Shown: positions 1 through 7,845 of the stretch, in pieces
How positions within the stretch are numbered: the stretch's first letter is position 1
How the letters are laid out: each line of letters opens with the position of its first letter
NCBI RefSeq assembly: GCF_003966975.1
Contig: NZ_AP018437.1
Location: 3,038,001-3,102,000 of the forward strand
Direction of reading: 5' to 3'
Length of the DNA stretch: 64,000 bases
DNA from: Pelolinea submarina
GTDB lineage: Bacteria; Chloroflexota; Anaerolineae; Anaerolineales; Anaerolineaceae
Notes under the pieces: model-generated
What the model was told of the DNA's origin: nothing
The model's input: only the letters and a program-made list of their open reading frames with translations
Databases searched by the model: none
Made by a program: the position numbers and the translations under genes

Positions 1-374
1 CCATTTTTATAATTTGATACACACAGATACCCCACTCTTGTCATTCCTAATCTAGAAATTGTGAAGCACTCCCTTAGGGGAGGCGATCTCAGTCAATCAG
101 GAATCTTTGTGTGTGAACCGAGATCCTTACGCCCGCTTCGCGGGCTCTGGATGACACAACGCTTTCTAATGTCATTCCGAGCGAAAGCGATCGCGCAGCA
201 CTCCCTTGGGGAGGGAATCTCGGCCAAAATGAAAACATTGATTGTTTGCCGAGATCGTTCCCCGGGGGATACTTCGCGATCCTTTATAGGGAGAGGAAGG
301 GAAAGATTCTGTCATTATCCACCCTCCCTATTTCAACTCGTTGAAATGGGGAGGGTAAGGGAGGGGCGAAAGGT
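1..374. repeat. Intergenic region of interspersed repeat fragments
   Basis: No convincing gene is seen. The stretch is a patchwork of short elements that recur elsewhere in the window. One type contains 'acacacagatac' (14-36; again near 1118-1140 and 31312-31330). Another begins 'gtcattcc(g)agcgaa' and ends 'aatctcgg' (172-223; related copies near 1147, 31447 and 32107). The plus-strand open frame over 61-438 is only these repeats read through, and it runs into rsmI on the other strand. The elements behave like dispersed intergenic repeats; no transposase accompanies them. Confidence 0.6.
321..356. repeat. Long near-perfect inverted repeat (hairpin)
   Basis: Two 17-base arms (321-337 and 340-356) are complementary with one T.G wobble and a 2-base loop. 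The sequence lies just downstream of the rsmI stop. There is no T-run on the rsmI strand, so it is not a classical intrinsic terminator. It resembles a REP/palindromic element or an mRNA 3'-end stabiliser. Confidence 0.55.
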
Positions 375-1046
375 CTATTCTTCCTTGCCCGCAATAACCA
401 CCGTGTACTCCCCCAGCACCTTTTCCAGCGAAGCGTAATGCGCGGCCAACTCCGAGAGCGAACCACGGCGCACTTCCTCGAACTTCTTGGTCAAGTCATT
501 GGCTACCGCCGCCGGGCGGTCACCGTACACCGACAGCGCATCCTCTAAAAAGGCGGCCATGCGGTAGGGGCTTTCGTAAAAGATCAGCGTATGGGGCGAA
601 TCCTGGTCCACCGCGAAGAAGCGGCAGCGGGCGCTGGATTTGCGCGGCGGAAAGCCGCGGAAGGTAAAGGAATGTACCGGCAGGCCAGACAGCACCAGCG
701 CCATGATGAGCGCGCTAGGTCCGGGCACAGCAGTGATCTCGATGCCGGCTTCCAGGGCGGCGCGCACCAGTGTGAAGCCCGGGTCGGACACACCCGGCGT
801 GCCGGCGTTGCTGACCAGCGCGACATTCTGCCCGGCCTGCAGCATGCCGATCAGCCTGGGCAGGTGCTTCTTCTCATTCTGCTCATAAAAAGAGACCTGC
901 GGTTTGCTGATCTCAAAATGTTTGAGCATGATGCCGGTCTTGCGGGTATCCTCGCTGGCCACCACGTCCACGCTGCGCAGGGTTTCCAGCGCGCGCAGGC
1001 TGATGTCGCCTAAATTGCCAATAGGGGTTGCTACGATATAAAGCAT
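375..1046 (-). CDS. rsmI: 16S rRNA (cytidine-1402 2'-O) methyltransferase
   Basis: RsmI uses S-adenosylmethionine to 2'-O-methylate C1402 in the decoding centre of 16S rRNA. The tetrapyrrole-methylase-fold signatures are all visible: the N-terminal [33 protein letters not shown] and FYESPYRM. The start was placed at the ATG that opens [11 protein letters not shown] (1044-1046). The longer open frame to 1112 only adds junk translated from the upstream repeat. At 223 residues the protein is shorter than typical RsmI (about 280). It ends after the catalytic domain, so the small C-terminal domain is absent. No neighbouring gene is co-oriented. Confidence 0.93.
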   Translation of the reverse strand: MLYIVATPIGNLGDISLRALETLRSVDVVASEDTRKTGIMLKHFEISKPQVSFYEQNEKKHLPRLIGMLQAGQNVALVSNAGTPGVSDPGFTLVRAALEAGIEITAVPGPSALIMALVLSGLPVHSFTFRGFPPRKSSARCRFFAVDQDSPHTLIFYESPYRMAAFLEDALSVYGDRPAAVANDLTKKFEEVRRGSLSELAAHYASLEKVLGEYTVVIAGKEE

Positions 1047-1404
1047 AGACTTATTTAACCACAGATATAAACTTTTTAGCCACAGATGAACACAGATAAA
1101 AACTAACTGCATTTTAATGGTTGATACACACAGATACTCCGATATGTGTCATCCTGAGCGAGCGCAGCGAGCGTAAGGATCTCGGCTTGCAATCAAAATT
1201 TTAGTTGTGGCCGAGATTCTCTCCCCAAGGGAGTGCTGCGCGATCCTCCAAAGAGGATGCTACGCGATCACTACGTTCAGAATAGCCATAGAGAGCGTAT
1301 CTGTGTGCATCCAGCTATAAATCAGTTTTTGTTTTTTCATCTGTGTCCATCTGTGGTTAATAAAGATAACTTTCCAACAGGTTATAATCACAAAAGGAGT
1401 CAAG
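1047..1404. repeat. Intergenic repeats between rsmI and lipA
   Basis: The gap contains several 'cacagat' repeats (about 1075-1100, 1122-1136 and, inverted, 1337-1356) flanking an element that starts 'gtcatcctgagcgagc' (1147) and includes inverted fragments of 'ctccccaagggagtgctgcgcgatcc'. The same modules occur at 1-374, 12720-12790 and 31307-32280. Near lipA the sequence TATAAT (1383-1388) could be a -10 element, but no good -35 is visible at the right distance. Confidence 0.6.
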
Positions 1405-2328
1405 ATGAACAAACAACCCTCCCGCGAGCGGGTCAACCCCGCCCAAATGGACACGACACCGCGCCGGCGGCCGAGCTGGATCAAGGTCGGCGCTCCCTCC
1501 GGCGAGACCTACGACTGGCTGAAGGACATGATGCGCAGCAAGGAGCTGCACACCGTGTGCGAGGAGGCCGGCTGCCCGAACATGGGTGAATGCTGGGGCA
1601 GCGGCACCGCCACCTTTCTGATCCTGGGCGACGTATGCACGCGCCGCTGCGGGTTCTGCGACATCAAGCACGGCAAACCGGAAGCCATCGACTGGGACGA
1701 ACCCGAACGCGTGGCGCAAGCCGTCAAAGCCATGGACCTCAAGCACACCGTCATCACCAGCGTGGACCGCGACGACGACAACCTGGGCGGTGCGCGCATC
1801 TTCGCGGCCGTGATCAGGCGCATCCGCGCCCTGCAGCCGGGCTGCTCGGTCGAGGTACTCATCCCCGATTTCCGCGGGGACGAAGAGGCGCTGCGCATCG
1901 TGATGGACGCGCGACCGGAGATCCTCAACCACAACCTGGAAACCGTGCCGCGCCTGTTCGCGCGCGTGCAGCCCTCCGACCGGCTGGAATGGTCACGGGC
2001 GGTGCTGACCAACGCCAAGAAGATGGACAAGCGTGTGCTGACCAAGTCCGGCATCATGCTGGGCCTGAGCGAAACGCTGGACGAAGTACGCGAGGTCATG
2101 CGCATGCTGCGCGAATGGCAGGTGGACATCCTCACCATCGGGCAGTACCTGCAGCCCAGCCGCAAGCACCTGCCCATCGAGCGCTACTACACGCTGGAAG
2201 AGTTCGCGGAATTGAAAACATACGGCGAGGAGATCGGCTTCGGTTGGGTGGAAAGCCAACCGCTGGTGCGCTCCTCGTACCACGCCGTAGAACAGGTCAA
2301 AGCCCTGTATCGCAGGGAAGACAAGTAA
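1405..2328 (+). CDS. lipA: Lipoyl synthase
   Basis: LipA is a radical-SAM enzyme that inserts two sulfur atoms into protein-bound octanoyl groups to make the lipoyl cofactor of 2-oxoacid dehydrogenases and the glycine cleavage system. The N-terminal auxiliary-cluster cysteines are C52, C57 and C63 (CEEAGCPNMGEC). The radical-SAM CxxxCxxC is C78, C82 and C85. The C-terminal RSSY serine motif, which ligates the auxiliary cluster, is present. Length (307 aa) is normal. A strong Shine-Dalgarno AAAGGAG sits about 6 bases before the ATG. No lipB or lplA lies nearby. The next two genes follow closely on the same strand. Confidence 0.97.
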   Translation: MNKQPSRERVNPAQMDTTPRRRPSWIKVGAPSGETYDWLKDMMRSKELHTVCEEAGCPNMGECWGSGTATFLILGDVCTRRCGFCDIKHGKPEAIDWDEPERVAQAVKAMDLKHTVITSVDRDDDNLGGARIFAAVIRRIRALQPGCSVEVLIPDFRGDEEALRIVMDARPEILNHNLETVPRLFARVQPSDRLEWSRAVLTNAKKMDKRVLTKSGIMLGLSETLDEVREVMRMLREWQVDILTIGQYLQPSRKHLPIERYYTLEEFAELKTYGEEIGFGWVESQPLVRSSYHAVEQVKALYRREDK

Positions 2329-2341
2329 TTCAGAGGGCAGC

Positions 2342-2893
2342 ATGCAGGAATTCGCTACGAAAGCCGGAGACCAGTTAGTCTGGAGCCAACCCAAGTTGAT
2401 GGTGCGTTATTTTGAGCTGACCCGCGGGCAGGAGCAATTCGGCACACTGGAATTCCGTTCGTTATGGGGCACGCTGGCCGTCGCCCGCAATCCCATCCAG
2501 GATTGGTCCTTCAAACGCCTGGGCTTCCTCAACCCGCACGTCACCGTACGGCACCCCGAGGCGGAGAGCGATTACGCCCTTTACCACCCCAAGTTGTTTG
2601 GCGGCGGCGGTACGCTGCAGCTTTTGGACGGGCGACCGTTCGGCTGGGAACCTGTCAATTTCTGGCACACGCGCTGGCGTTTTATCGACAAGAGCGGCGC
2701 GGCCGTCCTTAGCTTCGACCAGGGCACGGAAGAGCGCCACATAACGGAATTCATGTGCATGCAGGCCAACGTGATCATTGAGAGCAGCCGCATCACCAAC
2801 CAGGAATTCTCCATGATGATCAACCTGGGTTTTTACCTGATGGTGTTGAACCAGTCCGACGCCGCTTCGGCCAGCAGCGCCGCACATCACTGA
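2342..2893 (+). CDS. Conserved hypothetical protein, possible tubby/LURP-like barrel
   Basis: This 183-residue soluble protein has no signal peptide or membrane segment. It consists mostly of alternating short beta-like stretches rich in Trp, Phe and Gly (WSFKRLGF, LFGGGGTLQLLD, FWHTRWRFID, AVLSFDQ) and ends in a helical piece and an Ala/Ser/His-rich tail. The pattern resembles LURP-one/tubby-like beta-barrel proteins, but this is a weak fold-level impression only. It starts 13 bases after lipA and is followed 10 bases later by the YbaK gene, so it is probably cotranscribed with both. Function unknown. Confidence 0.75.
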   Translation: MQEFATKAGDQLVWSQPKLMVRYFELTRGQEQFGTLEFRSLWGTLAVARNPIQDWSFKRLGFLNPHVTVRHPEAESDYALYHPKLFGGGGTLQLLDGRPFGWEPVNFWHTRWRFIDKSGAAVLSFDQGTEERHITEFMCMQANVIIESSRITNQEFSMMINLGFYLMVLNQSDAASASSAAHH

Positions 2894-2903
2894 GGAAAAG
2901 CCT

Positions 2904-3383
2904 ATGACCGCCAATAACGTTACCCGCATGTTGGAAGCGCGCAAAGTGCCCTTTACCGCGCTGGATGTACCCGTACAGAAATTAAGTGCACTGGAAGTGG
3001 CCGATCTGCTAGAAATGCCTCCCGAAACGGTATTTAAAACCATCGTCGCCAGGCGCGAAAAGGGCGGCAAGCCCATTTTGGCGCTGGTGCCCGCTACCGG
3101 TGAGGTGGACAATAAAGCCCTGGCCGCCGCGTTGAAAGAGAAGAAGGTGCACGTCACCAGCCAGGCGGAAGCCGAAGCGCTGACCGGCCTGCGGGCCGGC
3201 GGCATCTCGCCGCTGGCGCTAATCAACAAGGGTTTTCAGGTGCTGATCGATAATTCGGCTGAAACGCTGGAGTCTATGCTGATTTCCGGCGGGCAGTGGG
3301 GCCTGCAAATCCGGCTGGCGCCCAAAGACCTGGCCAAACTGACAAACGCGCGCTTCGCCCCCATCGCCAATTACGGCGCTTGA
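2904..3383 (+). CDS. YbaK/EbsC-family Cys-tRNA(Pro) deacylase
   Basis: This is a small (159 aa) single-domain member of the YbaK/ProX trans-editing family, which hydrolyses Cys mischarged on tRNA-Pro (and related substrates). Family hallmarks are visible: the N-terminal 'TRMLEARKVPF', a conserved lysine in VFKTIVAR, the 'LALVPATGEVDNKALA' segment and the GGISPLAL/LIDNSAE strand region. Length matches YbaK (about 160 aa). It has a good ribosome-binding site (GAGGAAAAG) and sits 10 bases after the preceding gene. The exact editing substrate cannot be read from sequence. Confidence 0.9.
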   Translation: MTANNVTRMLEARKVPFTALDVPVQKLSALEVADLLEMPPETVFKTIVARREKGGKPILALVPATGEVDNKALAAALKEKKVHVTSQAEAEALTGLRAGGISPLALINKGFQVLIDNSAETLESMLISGGQWGLQIRLAPKDLAKLTNARFAPIANYGA

Positions 3384-3387
3384 AGGG

Positions 3388-4053
3388 CTATTTTCCCTGG
3401 TTGATCTTTTTAATTAAGGGAATGATATCCAAAAGAGAGTCGCAAATCGCGTAAGCCTTGGCGCGTACCTCGGGTGTGGGCTGCACCATATCCGGCACCA
3501 TGACCGTCACCGCCCCGGCAGCGCTGCCGCCGAAAATGCCATTGTAGGAGTCCTCGATGATCAAACACTCCTTGATGGGCACGTTCAAGCCCCGCGCCGC
3601 ACGCAGGAAAATCTCCGGGTCGGGCTTGCTGTGTTCCAGCGTATCACCGGTCACCACCGCGCTGAAGGGATTCTCCAAACCGGTCACGCGGAACAGGCGC
3701 TCATAATTCGGCCGGTAGCTGGAAGTGGCCAGCGCCATGGGCAAACCGGCCTCCTTTAGATAAGCAAACAATTCGCGCACGCCCTGTTTAACCGGAACGC
3801 CGTTCTGTTCGATAGTGTCGGTCATAAAAGCTTTACGCCAGTTGTAAATCTTGCATCCCAGTTCATAATCGCCAAAGTATTTGGCATACACATCCAGGAT
3901 GCCGGTATGGCTCATGCCCAGCAGCATGGTCATAAAGTCCTCCCCGACCGGGACGCCGAATTCCTTTTCTACCAAGTGCCAGGATTCCTTGGCCAGTTTT
4001 TCCGTATCGAAGATGACGCCATCCATGTCGAAGATGACCGCGTTGATTTTCAT
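3388..4053 (-). CDS. HAD-superfamily hydrolase, beta-phosphoglucomutase/phosphatase-like
   Basis: This is a HAD family member of the small-cap (C1) DhaA/PgmB group. Motif I is DMDGVIFDTE near the N terminus (nucleophile and acid/base Asp), motif II is the Thr/Ser of ALATSSYR, the motif III lysine is in SKPDPEIF, and motif IV is IEDSYNG. Residues between motifs I and II form the helical cap. Such enzymes dephosphorylate sugar phosphates or interconvert phosphoglucose isomers; the substrate is unknown. The ATG at 4053 was chosen over an upstream TTG because GGGAG lies just before it. The gene converges on the YbaK gene, leaving only 4 bases. Confidence 0.88.
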   Translation of the reverse strand: MKINAVIFDMDGVIFDTEKLAKESWHLVEKEFGVPVGEDFMTMLLGMSHTGILDVYAKYFGDYELGCKIYNWRKAFMTDTIEQNGVPVKQGVRELFAYLKEAGLPMALATSSYRPNYERLFRVTGLENPFSAVVTGDTLEHSKPDPEIFLRAARGLNVPIKECLIIEDSYNGIFGGSAAGAVTVMVPDMVQPTPEVRAKAYAICDSLLDIIPLIKKINQGK

Positions 4054-4154
4054 GCACACTCCCAAATTCTAAAATTACGAGAGTTCATTTTACCCTCACA
4101 GTAGAATTCATCCAAATCGTATCTTTTTTCCTCATTCGGACGCGCCAATCTTGT

Positions 4155-4183
4155 TTGTCCGCAATTTATTTTTATGGTAACAT
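4155..4183 (+). promoter_or_regulatory. Sigma-70-type promoter of the metH operon
   Basis: TTGTCC (4155-4160) is followed after exactly 17 bases by TAACAT (4178-4183), preceded by an extended -10 TG (4175-4176). Transcription would start near 4190, about 20 bases before the SAM riboswitch. Confidence 0.6.
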
Positions 4184-4210
4184 TGCCGCTAATTCGTACC
4201 ATTAACAAGA

Positions 4211-4318
4211 CTCATCAAGAGAGGTGGAGGGACCGGCCCGCAGATACCTCGGCAACCGCAGCCTGCTGCAGGTGCCAAATCCGGCAGAACCGTTGGCTGA
4301 TTCTGGAAGATGAGAGAA
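4211..4318 (+). promoter_or_regulatory. SAM-I (S-box) riboswitch
   Basis: The classic S-box consensus is present in order: 'ctcatcaagagaggtggagg', 'gaccggccc', 'ctcggcaacc', 'ggtgccaaatccggcaga' and 'ggaagatgagag'. The P1 helix pairs 'ctcatc' with 'gatgag'. The riboswitch precedes metH, as expected for S-adenosylmethionine feedback on methionine synthesis. Its 3' P1 strand (4310-4316, atgagag) is also complementary to the 5' arm of the following terminator (4331-4337, ctctcat), giving an antiterminator/terminator switch. Confidence 0.97.
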
Positions 4319-4328
4319 AAGCGCGTGA

Positions 4329-4357
4329 ACCTCTCATATTCCTGAGAGGTTTTTTTA
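4329..4357 (+). terminator. SAM-responsive intrinsic terminator (attenuator)
   Basis: An 8-bp stem (acctctca / tgagaggt) with a 6-base loop is followed by seven T residues, directly after the S-box aptamer and 20-odd bases before the metH start. When SAM is bound, P1 forms and the terminator can fold. Confidence 0.93.
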
Positions 4358-4379
4358 TATCAATTGTAAGGACTGAAAT

Positions 4380-7300
4380 TTGAAAATCGACAACCGTATC
4401 CAATCATCTTATCTGGCAGCCATGCAGGAACGCGTGCTGGTCATGGACGGTGCCATGGGCACCAACCTGGCTACGCAGCACCTGACCAGCCAGCACTTTG
4501 GCGGGGAGCAATTCAACGGCTGCAATGACTACCTTTCGGTGACTTATCCCCAGGCTGTGGAAAAAGTACACCGCAGTTTCCTGGATACGGGTGTGGACAT
4601 CATTGAAAGCAACACCTTCCGCTCCAACCGCCAGACTCTAGCGGAGTTCGGTTTGCAGGAGCAGACCGGCGACATTAACCTGGCCGCCGCGCGATTGGCG
4701 CGCCGCCTGGCGGACGAATATGCCCGCGATGGGCGCCCGCGTTTCGTGGCCGGCGCCATGGGCCCGACGGGCAAGCTGCTCTCCCTGCGCAATCCGGACG
4801 AGGAGCCCTTAAACTTCGACACGGCCAGCGATATTTTCCGCGAGCAGGCCCTTTATCTAATCGAAGGCGGCGCCGATTTCATGCTGCTGGAAACCCAGCA
4901 GGATATTCTGGAAGTAAAAGCCGCCATCGTCGGCATCCATAAAGCCTTCGCCGAATGCGGCAAAGTGCTGCCCATTCAAGCCCAGGTCACGCTGGATACC
5001 AACGGGCGTATGCTGCTGGGCACCGACATTCAGGCTGTGCTGTCCATCCTGGAAGGCATGGGCATCAACGTGATTGGCCTGAACTGCTCGACCGGTCCGG
5101 AGCACATGCGCGCGCCGCTGGGTTACCTGGCCGCGCACGCGCAGCTGCCTGTTTCGGTCAAACCCAACGCCGGCATGCCCATCAACAGCGAGGGCGGCGC
5201 GACCTACCCGCTAAGTCCGCAGGATTTTGCCGAACAGGTCTCGGCCTTCGTGTCCGACCTGGGTGTGAACGTGGTAGGCGGCTGCTGCGGCACCACCGTG
5301 GAACACCTGACATTGTTGATTGAATGCCTGAGCCATACCCAACAAAAAGAGCGCCAGCCTGAACCCATTGCGACGCTTTCTTCCGCTTTTCAAGCCTGCG
5401 CCATGCAGCAGGAACCGGCGCCTTTCATCATCGGTGAGCGTCTCAACACGCAGGGCAGCCGCGCCTTCAAGCGCCTGATGCTGGCGGACGACTACGACAG
5501 CGCCGCGCGTCTGGCGGCCGAACAGGTGGAGAACGGCGCGCACGCGCTGGACATCTGCACCGCCCTGACCGAAGATGAACGCGAAAGCGAACGCATGCAG
5601 CAGCTGGCCACCCTGTTGAGCGCGCAGATCAACGCGCCGCTGGTGATTGACAGCACCGTCCCACAGGTACTGGAAAGCGGGTTGAAAGCCGCTCCGGGAC
5701 GCTGTCTGATTAATTCGGTGCACCTGGAAGCCGGTGAGGAAAAAGCCCGCCGCATCATGAAGCTGGCGCGCGAACACAACGCCGCGCTGATTGCCCTGAC
5801 CATCGACGAGAACGGCATGGCCAAAACGGCTGAAGAAAAGCTGGCGGTTGCCAGGCGCATCTACCGCTTGGCCGTGGACGAGTTTGAATTTAAGCCCCAG
5901 GACCTGGTATTCGACCCGCTAACCTTCACGCTTGCCAGCGGCAGCACGGAGACGCTGGACGCGGGCATCCAAACACTGGACGCCATCCGCGCCATCAAGC
6001 GCGAGCTGCCGGGCGTCTTTACCTCGCTGGGTTTGAGCAACATTTCCTTTGGTTTGAATCCGCCCGCGCGCGCGGTGCTGAACACCGTCATGCTGTATCA
6101 CGCCGTGCAGGCCGGTCTGGACATGGCCATCCTTAACCCCGCTCAATTCAAAGCCTACAGTGCGCTGGACGAACGCGAAAAACAATTGGCGGAAGACCTG
6201 CTCTTCAACCGCCACCCGCAGGCGCTGGCCGATTACACCAGCTACTTCCTGGACATCAAAGAAGATGAACAGATCAACCAGAACGCCGCGCTGGACGCGC
6301 TGCCGGTGGACGAACGCATCCGCCAGCGCATCCTGACCCGTAAGAAGGACGGGCTGATCGCGGATCTGGATGAGGCCATCCAGGCCAGTAGCGATATTCC
6401 CCATAAGGCTGCGCTGCGCCTGATCAACGAGGTATTATTGCCGGCCATGCAGGAAATCGGCGAGCAGTTCGGACGCGGCGAGTTGATCCTGCCCTTTGTG
6501 CTGCAATCCGCCGAGCTGATGCGCGCGGCCAGTACGCATTTGGAACAATACCTGGAGAAAGATGCCTCGGCTGCCAAAGGCCGCCTGATCCTGGCGACCG
6601 TCTACGGCGATGTGCATGACATCGGCAAGAATCTGGTCAAGACCATCCTGTCGAACAATGGTTATGATGTGATCGACTTGGGCAAGCAGGTGCCAGTCGA
6701 GACCATCGTGCGGCAGGCTGTTGAACAGAAAGCCGACGCGATCGGACTGAGCGCCCTGCTGGTCAGCACCAGCCAGCAAATGCCGCTGGTGGTGGAAGCC
6801 CTGCAGGAACAGGATCTGCGCCTGCCGGTCCTAATCGGCGGCGCGGCTGTCAACCCGGAATTCGCCGAGCGCATCGGCCAAAAGGACGGGCGCCCTTACG
6901 CCGGCGGCGTGTATTACTGCCCGGACGCCTTCGCGGCACTCAAAGCGCTGGATCAGGCCAAAACCGGTCAGAAACCGGAAGAAGCCCCAATCGATAAAAA
7001 TAACGGGAAGAATGCCAACCCGCAGCCCATCAAACCGGCAGCGGCCATCCGCCGCGTGGTTATTCCCGCCGCCGAAATTCCCCTCGCGCCGTTCAAGGGC
7101 GCGTGCGTGCTGCCCTCCCTGCCGCTGGATAAACTCTTCGAGCGGCTGAACCGCAGCGCGTTATTCCGCATTTCGTGGGGCGTGAAGAACGCCAAAGGCG
7201 AAAAGTGGGAGAAATACCAGCGCGACTTCACCCAACGGTTGGAAAGCATGCAGGCGGAAGCGCTGCGGGACGGCTGGCTGAACGCCAGCGCTGCCTACGG

Positions 7301-7838
7301 CTATTTCCCCTGCCAGGCCGAGGGCGACGACTTGTTGGTCTACCGCCCGCTGCCGGACGGCAGTGAAGAGACCCTACGCTTCCACCTCCCGCGCCAGACG
7401 GACGGAGAGGGTTTGTGCCTGAGCGACTATTTCTCCAACGCAGCCGGCGGGCAGCGCGACCTGGCTATCTTCCAGATCGTCACACTGGGCCGGGGCGCAG
7501 CCGAGCACGTGCAGGCGCTGCACACCGCCGATGACTTCACCGAAAGTTTCTTCACTCACGGGCTGGCGGTGCAGTTAACCGAAACTGCCGCGGAATACAT
7601 GCATGACCATATCCGCAATGAGCTAGGGTTGGGCGCGCGCCAGGGCAAACGCTACTCGTGGGGCTATCCGGCCATCCCGGACTTGAGCCAGCACGAGCTG
7701 GTCTTCAAGCTGCTGCCCGCGCGTGAAGAACTGGGCCTGCAGATGACTTCGGCCTACCAATTCGTCCCCGAATACACCACCGCCGCGCTGGTCTTGCACC
7801 ACCCGCAGGCGTCGTATTTTCAGGTAAAAACAGAATGA
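4380..7838 (+). CDS. metH: Cobalamin-dependent methionine synthase
   Basis: MetH transfers the methyl group of 5-methyl-tetrahydrofolate through cobalamin to homocysteine. Four modules are seen in 1152 residues. The homocysteine domain (about 15-320) has zinc ligands C236 (GLNCSTGP) and C302/C303 (GGCCGTT). The pterin-binding domain (about 345-610) starts FIIGERLNTQGSRAF. The helical cap and B12 domain (about 640-880) has DVHDIGKN with the cobalt-binding His746. The C-terminal AdoMet-dependent reactivation domain contains RYSWGYPAIPDL and ends near HHPQASYF. The start is TTG (4380-4382) with AAGGACT upstream. Regulated by the SAM-I riboswitch; the next gene begins 8 bases after the stop. Confidence 0.97.
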   Translation: MKIDNRIQSSYLAAMQERVLVMDGAMGTNLATQHLTSQHFGGEQFNGCNDYLSVTYPQAVEKVHRSFLDTGVDIIESNTFRSNRQTLAEFGLQEQTGDINLAAARLARRLADEYARDGRPRFVAGAMGPTGKLLSLRNPDEEPLNFDTASDIFREQALYLIEGGADFMLLETQQDILEVKAAIVGIHKAFAECGKVLPIQAQVTLDTNGRMLLGTDIQAVLSILEGMGINVIGLNCSTGPEHMRAPLGYLAAHAQLPVSVKPNAGMPINSEGGATYPLSPQDFAEQVSAFVSDLGVNVVGGCCGTTVEHLTLLIECLSHTQQKERQPEPIATLSSAFQACAMQQEPAPFIIGERLNTQGSRAFKRLMLADDYDSAARLAAEQVENGAHALDICTALTEDERESERMQQLATLLSAQINAPLVIDSTVPQVLESGLKAAPGRCLINSVHLEAGEEKARRIMKLAREHNAALIALTIDENGMAKTAEEKLAVARRIYRLAVDEFEFKPQDLVFDPLTFTLASGSTETLDAGIQTLDAIRAIKRELPGVFTSLGLSNISFGLNPPARAVLNTVMLYHAVQAGLDMAILNPAQFKAYSALDEREKQLAEDLLFNRHPQALADYTSYFLDIKEDEQINQNAALDALPVDERIRQRILTRKKDGLIADLDEAIQASSDIPHKAALRLINEVLLPAMQEIGEQFGRGELILPFVLQSAELMRAASTHLEQYLEKDASAAKGRLILATVYGDVHDIGKNLVKTILSNNGYDVIDLGKQVPVETIVRQAVEQKADAIGLSALLVSTSQQMPLVVEALQEQDLRLPVLIGGAAVNPEFAERIGQKDGRPYAGGVYYCPDAFAALKALDQAKTGQKPEEAPIDKNNGKNANPQPIKPAAAIRRVVIPAAEIPLAPFKGACVLPSLPLDKLFERLNRSALFRISWGVKNAKGEKWEKYQRDFTQRLESMQAEALRDGWLNASAAYGYFPCQAEGDDLLVYRPLPDGSEETLRFHLPRQTDGEGLCLSDYFSNAAGGQRDLAIFQIVTLGRGAAEHVQALHTADDFTESFFTHGLAVQLTETAAEYMHDHIRNELGLGARQGKRYSWGYPAIPDLSQHELVFKLLPAREELGLQMTSAYQFVPEYTTAALVLHHPQASYFQVKTE

Positions 7839-7845
7839 GGCAATC

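Noticed and set aside
61..438. Open frame of 125 codons on the plus strand
   Set aside because: It runs through the dispersed repeats and then antisense to rsmI; no family features.
1233..1589. Open frame starting in repeats and entering lipA in another frame
   Set aside because: The codons in the overlap are a shadow of lipA and the beginning is repeat junk.
4174..4383. Small ORF over the SAM riboswitch on the plus strand
   Set aside because: The conserved S-box and terminator explain the sequence; no coding evidence.
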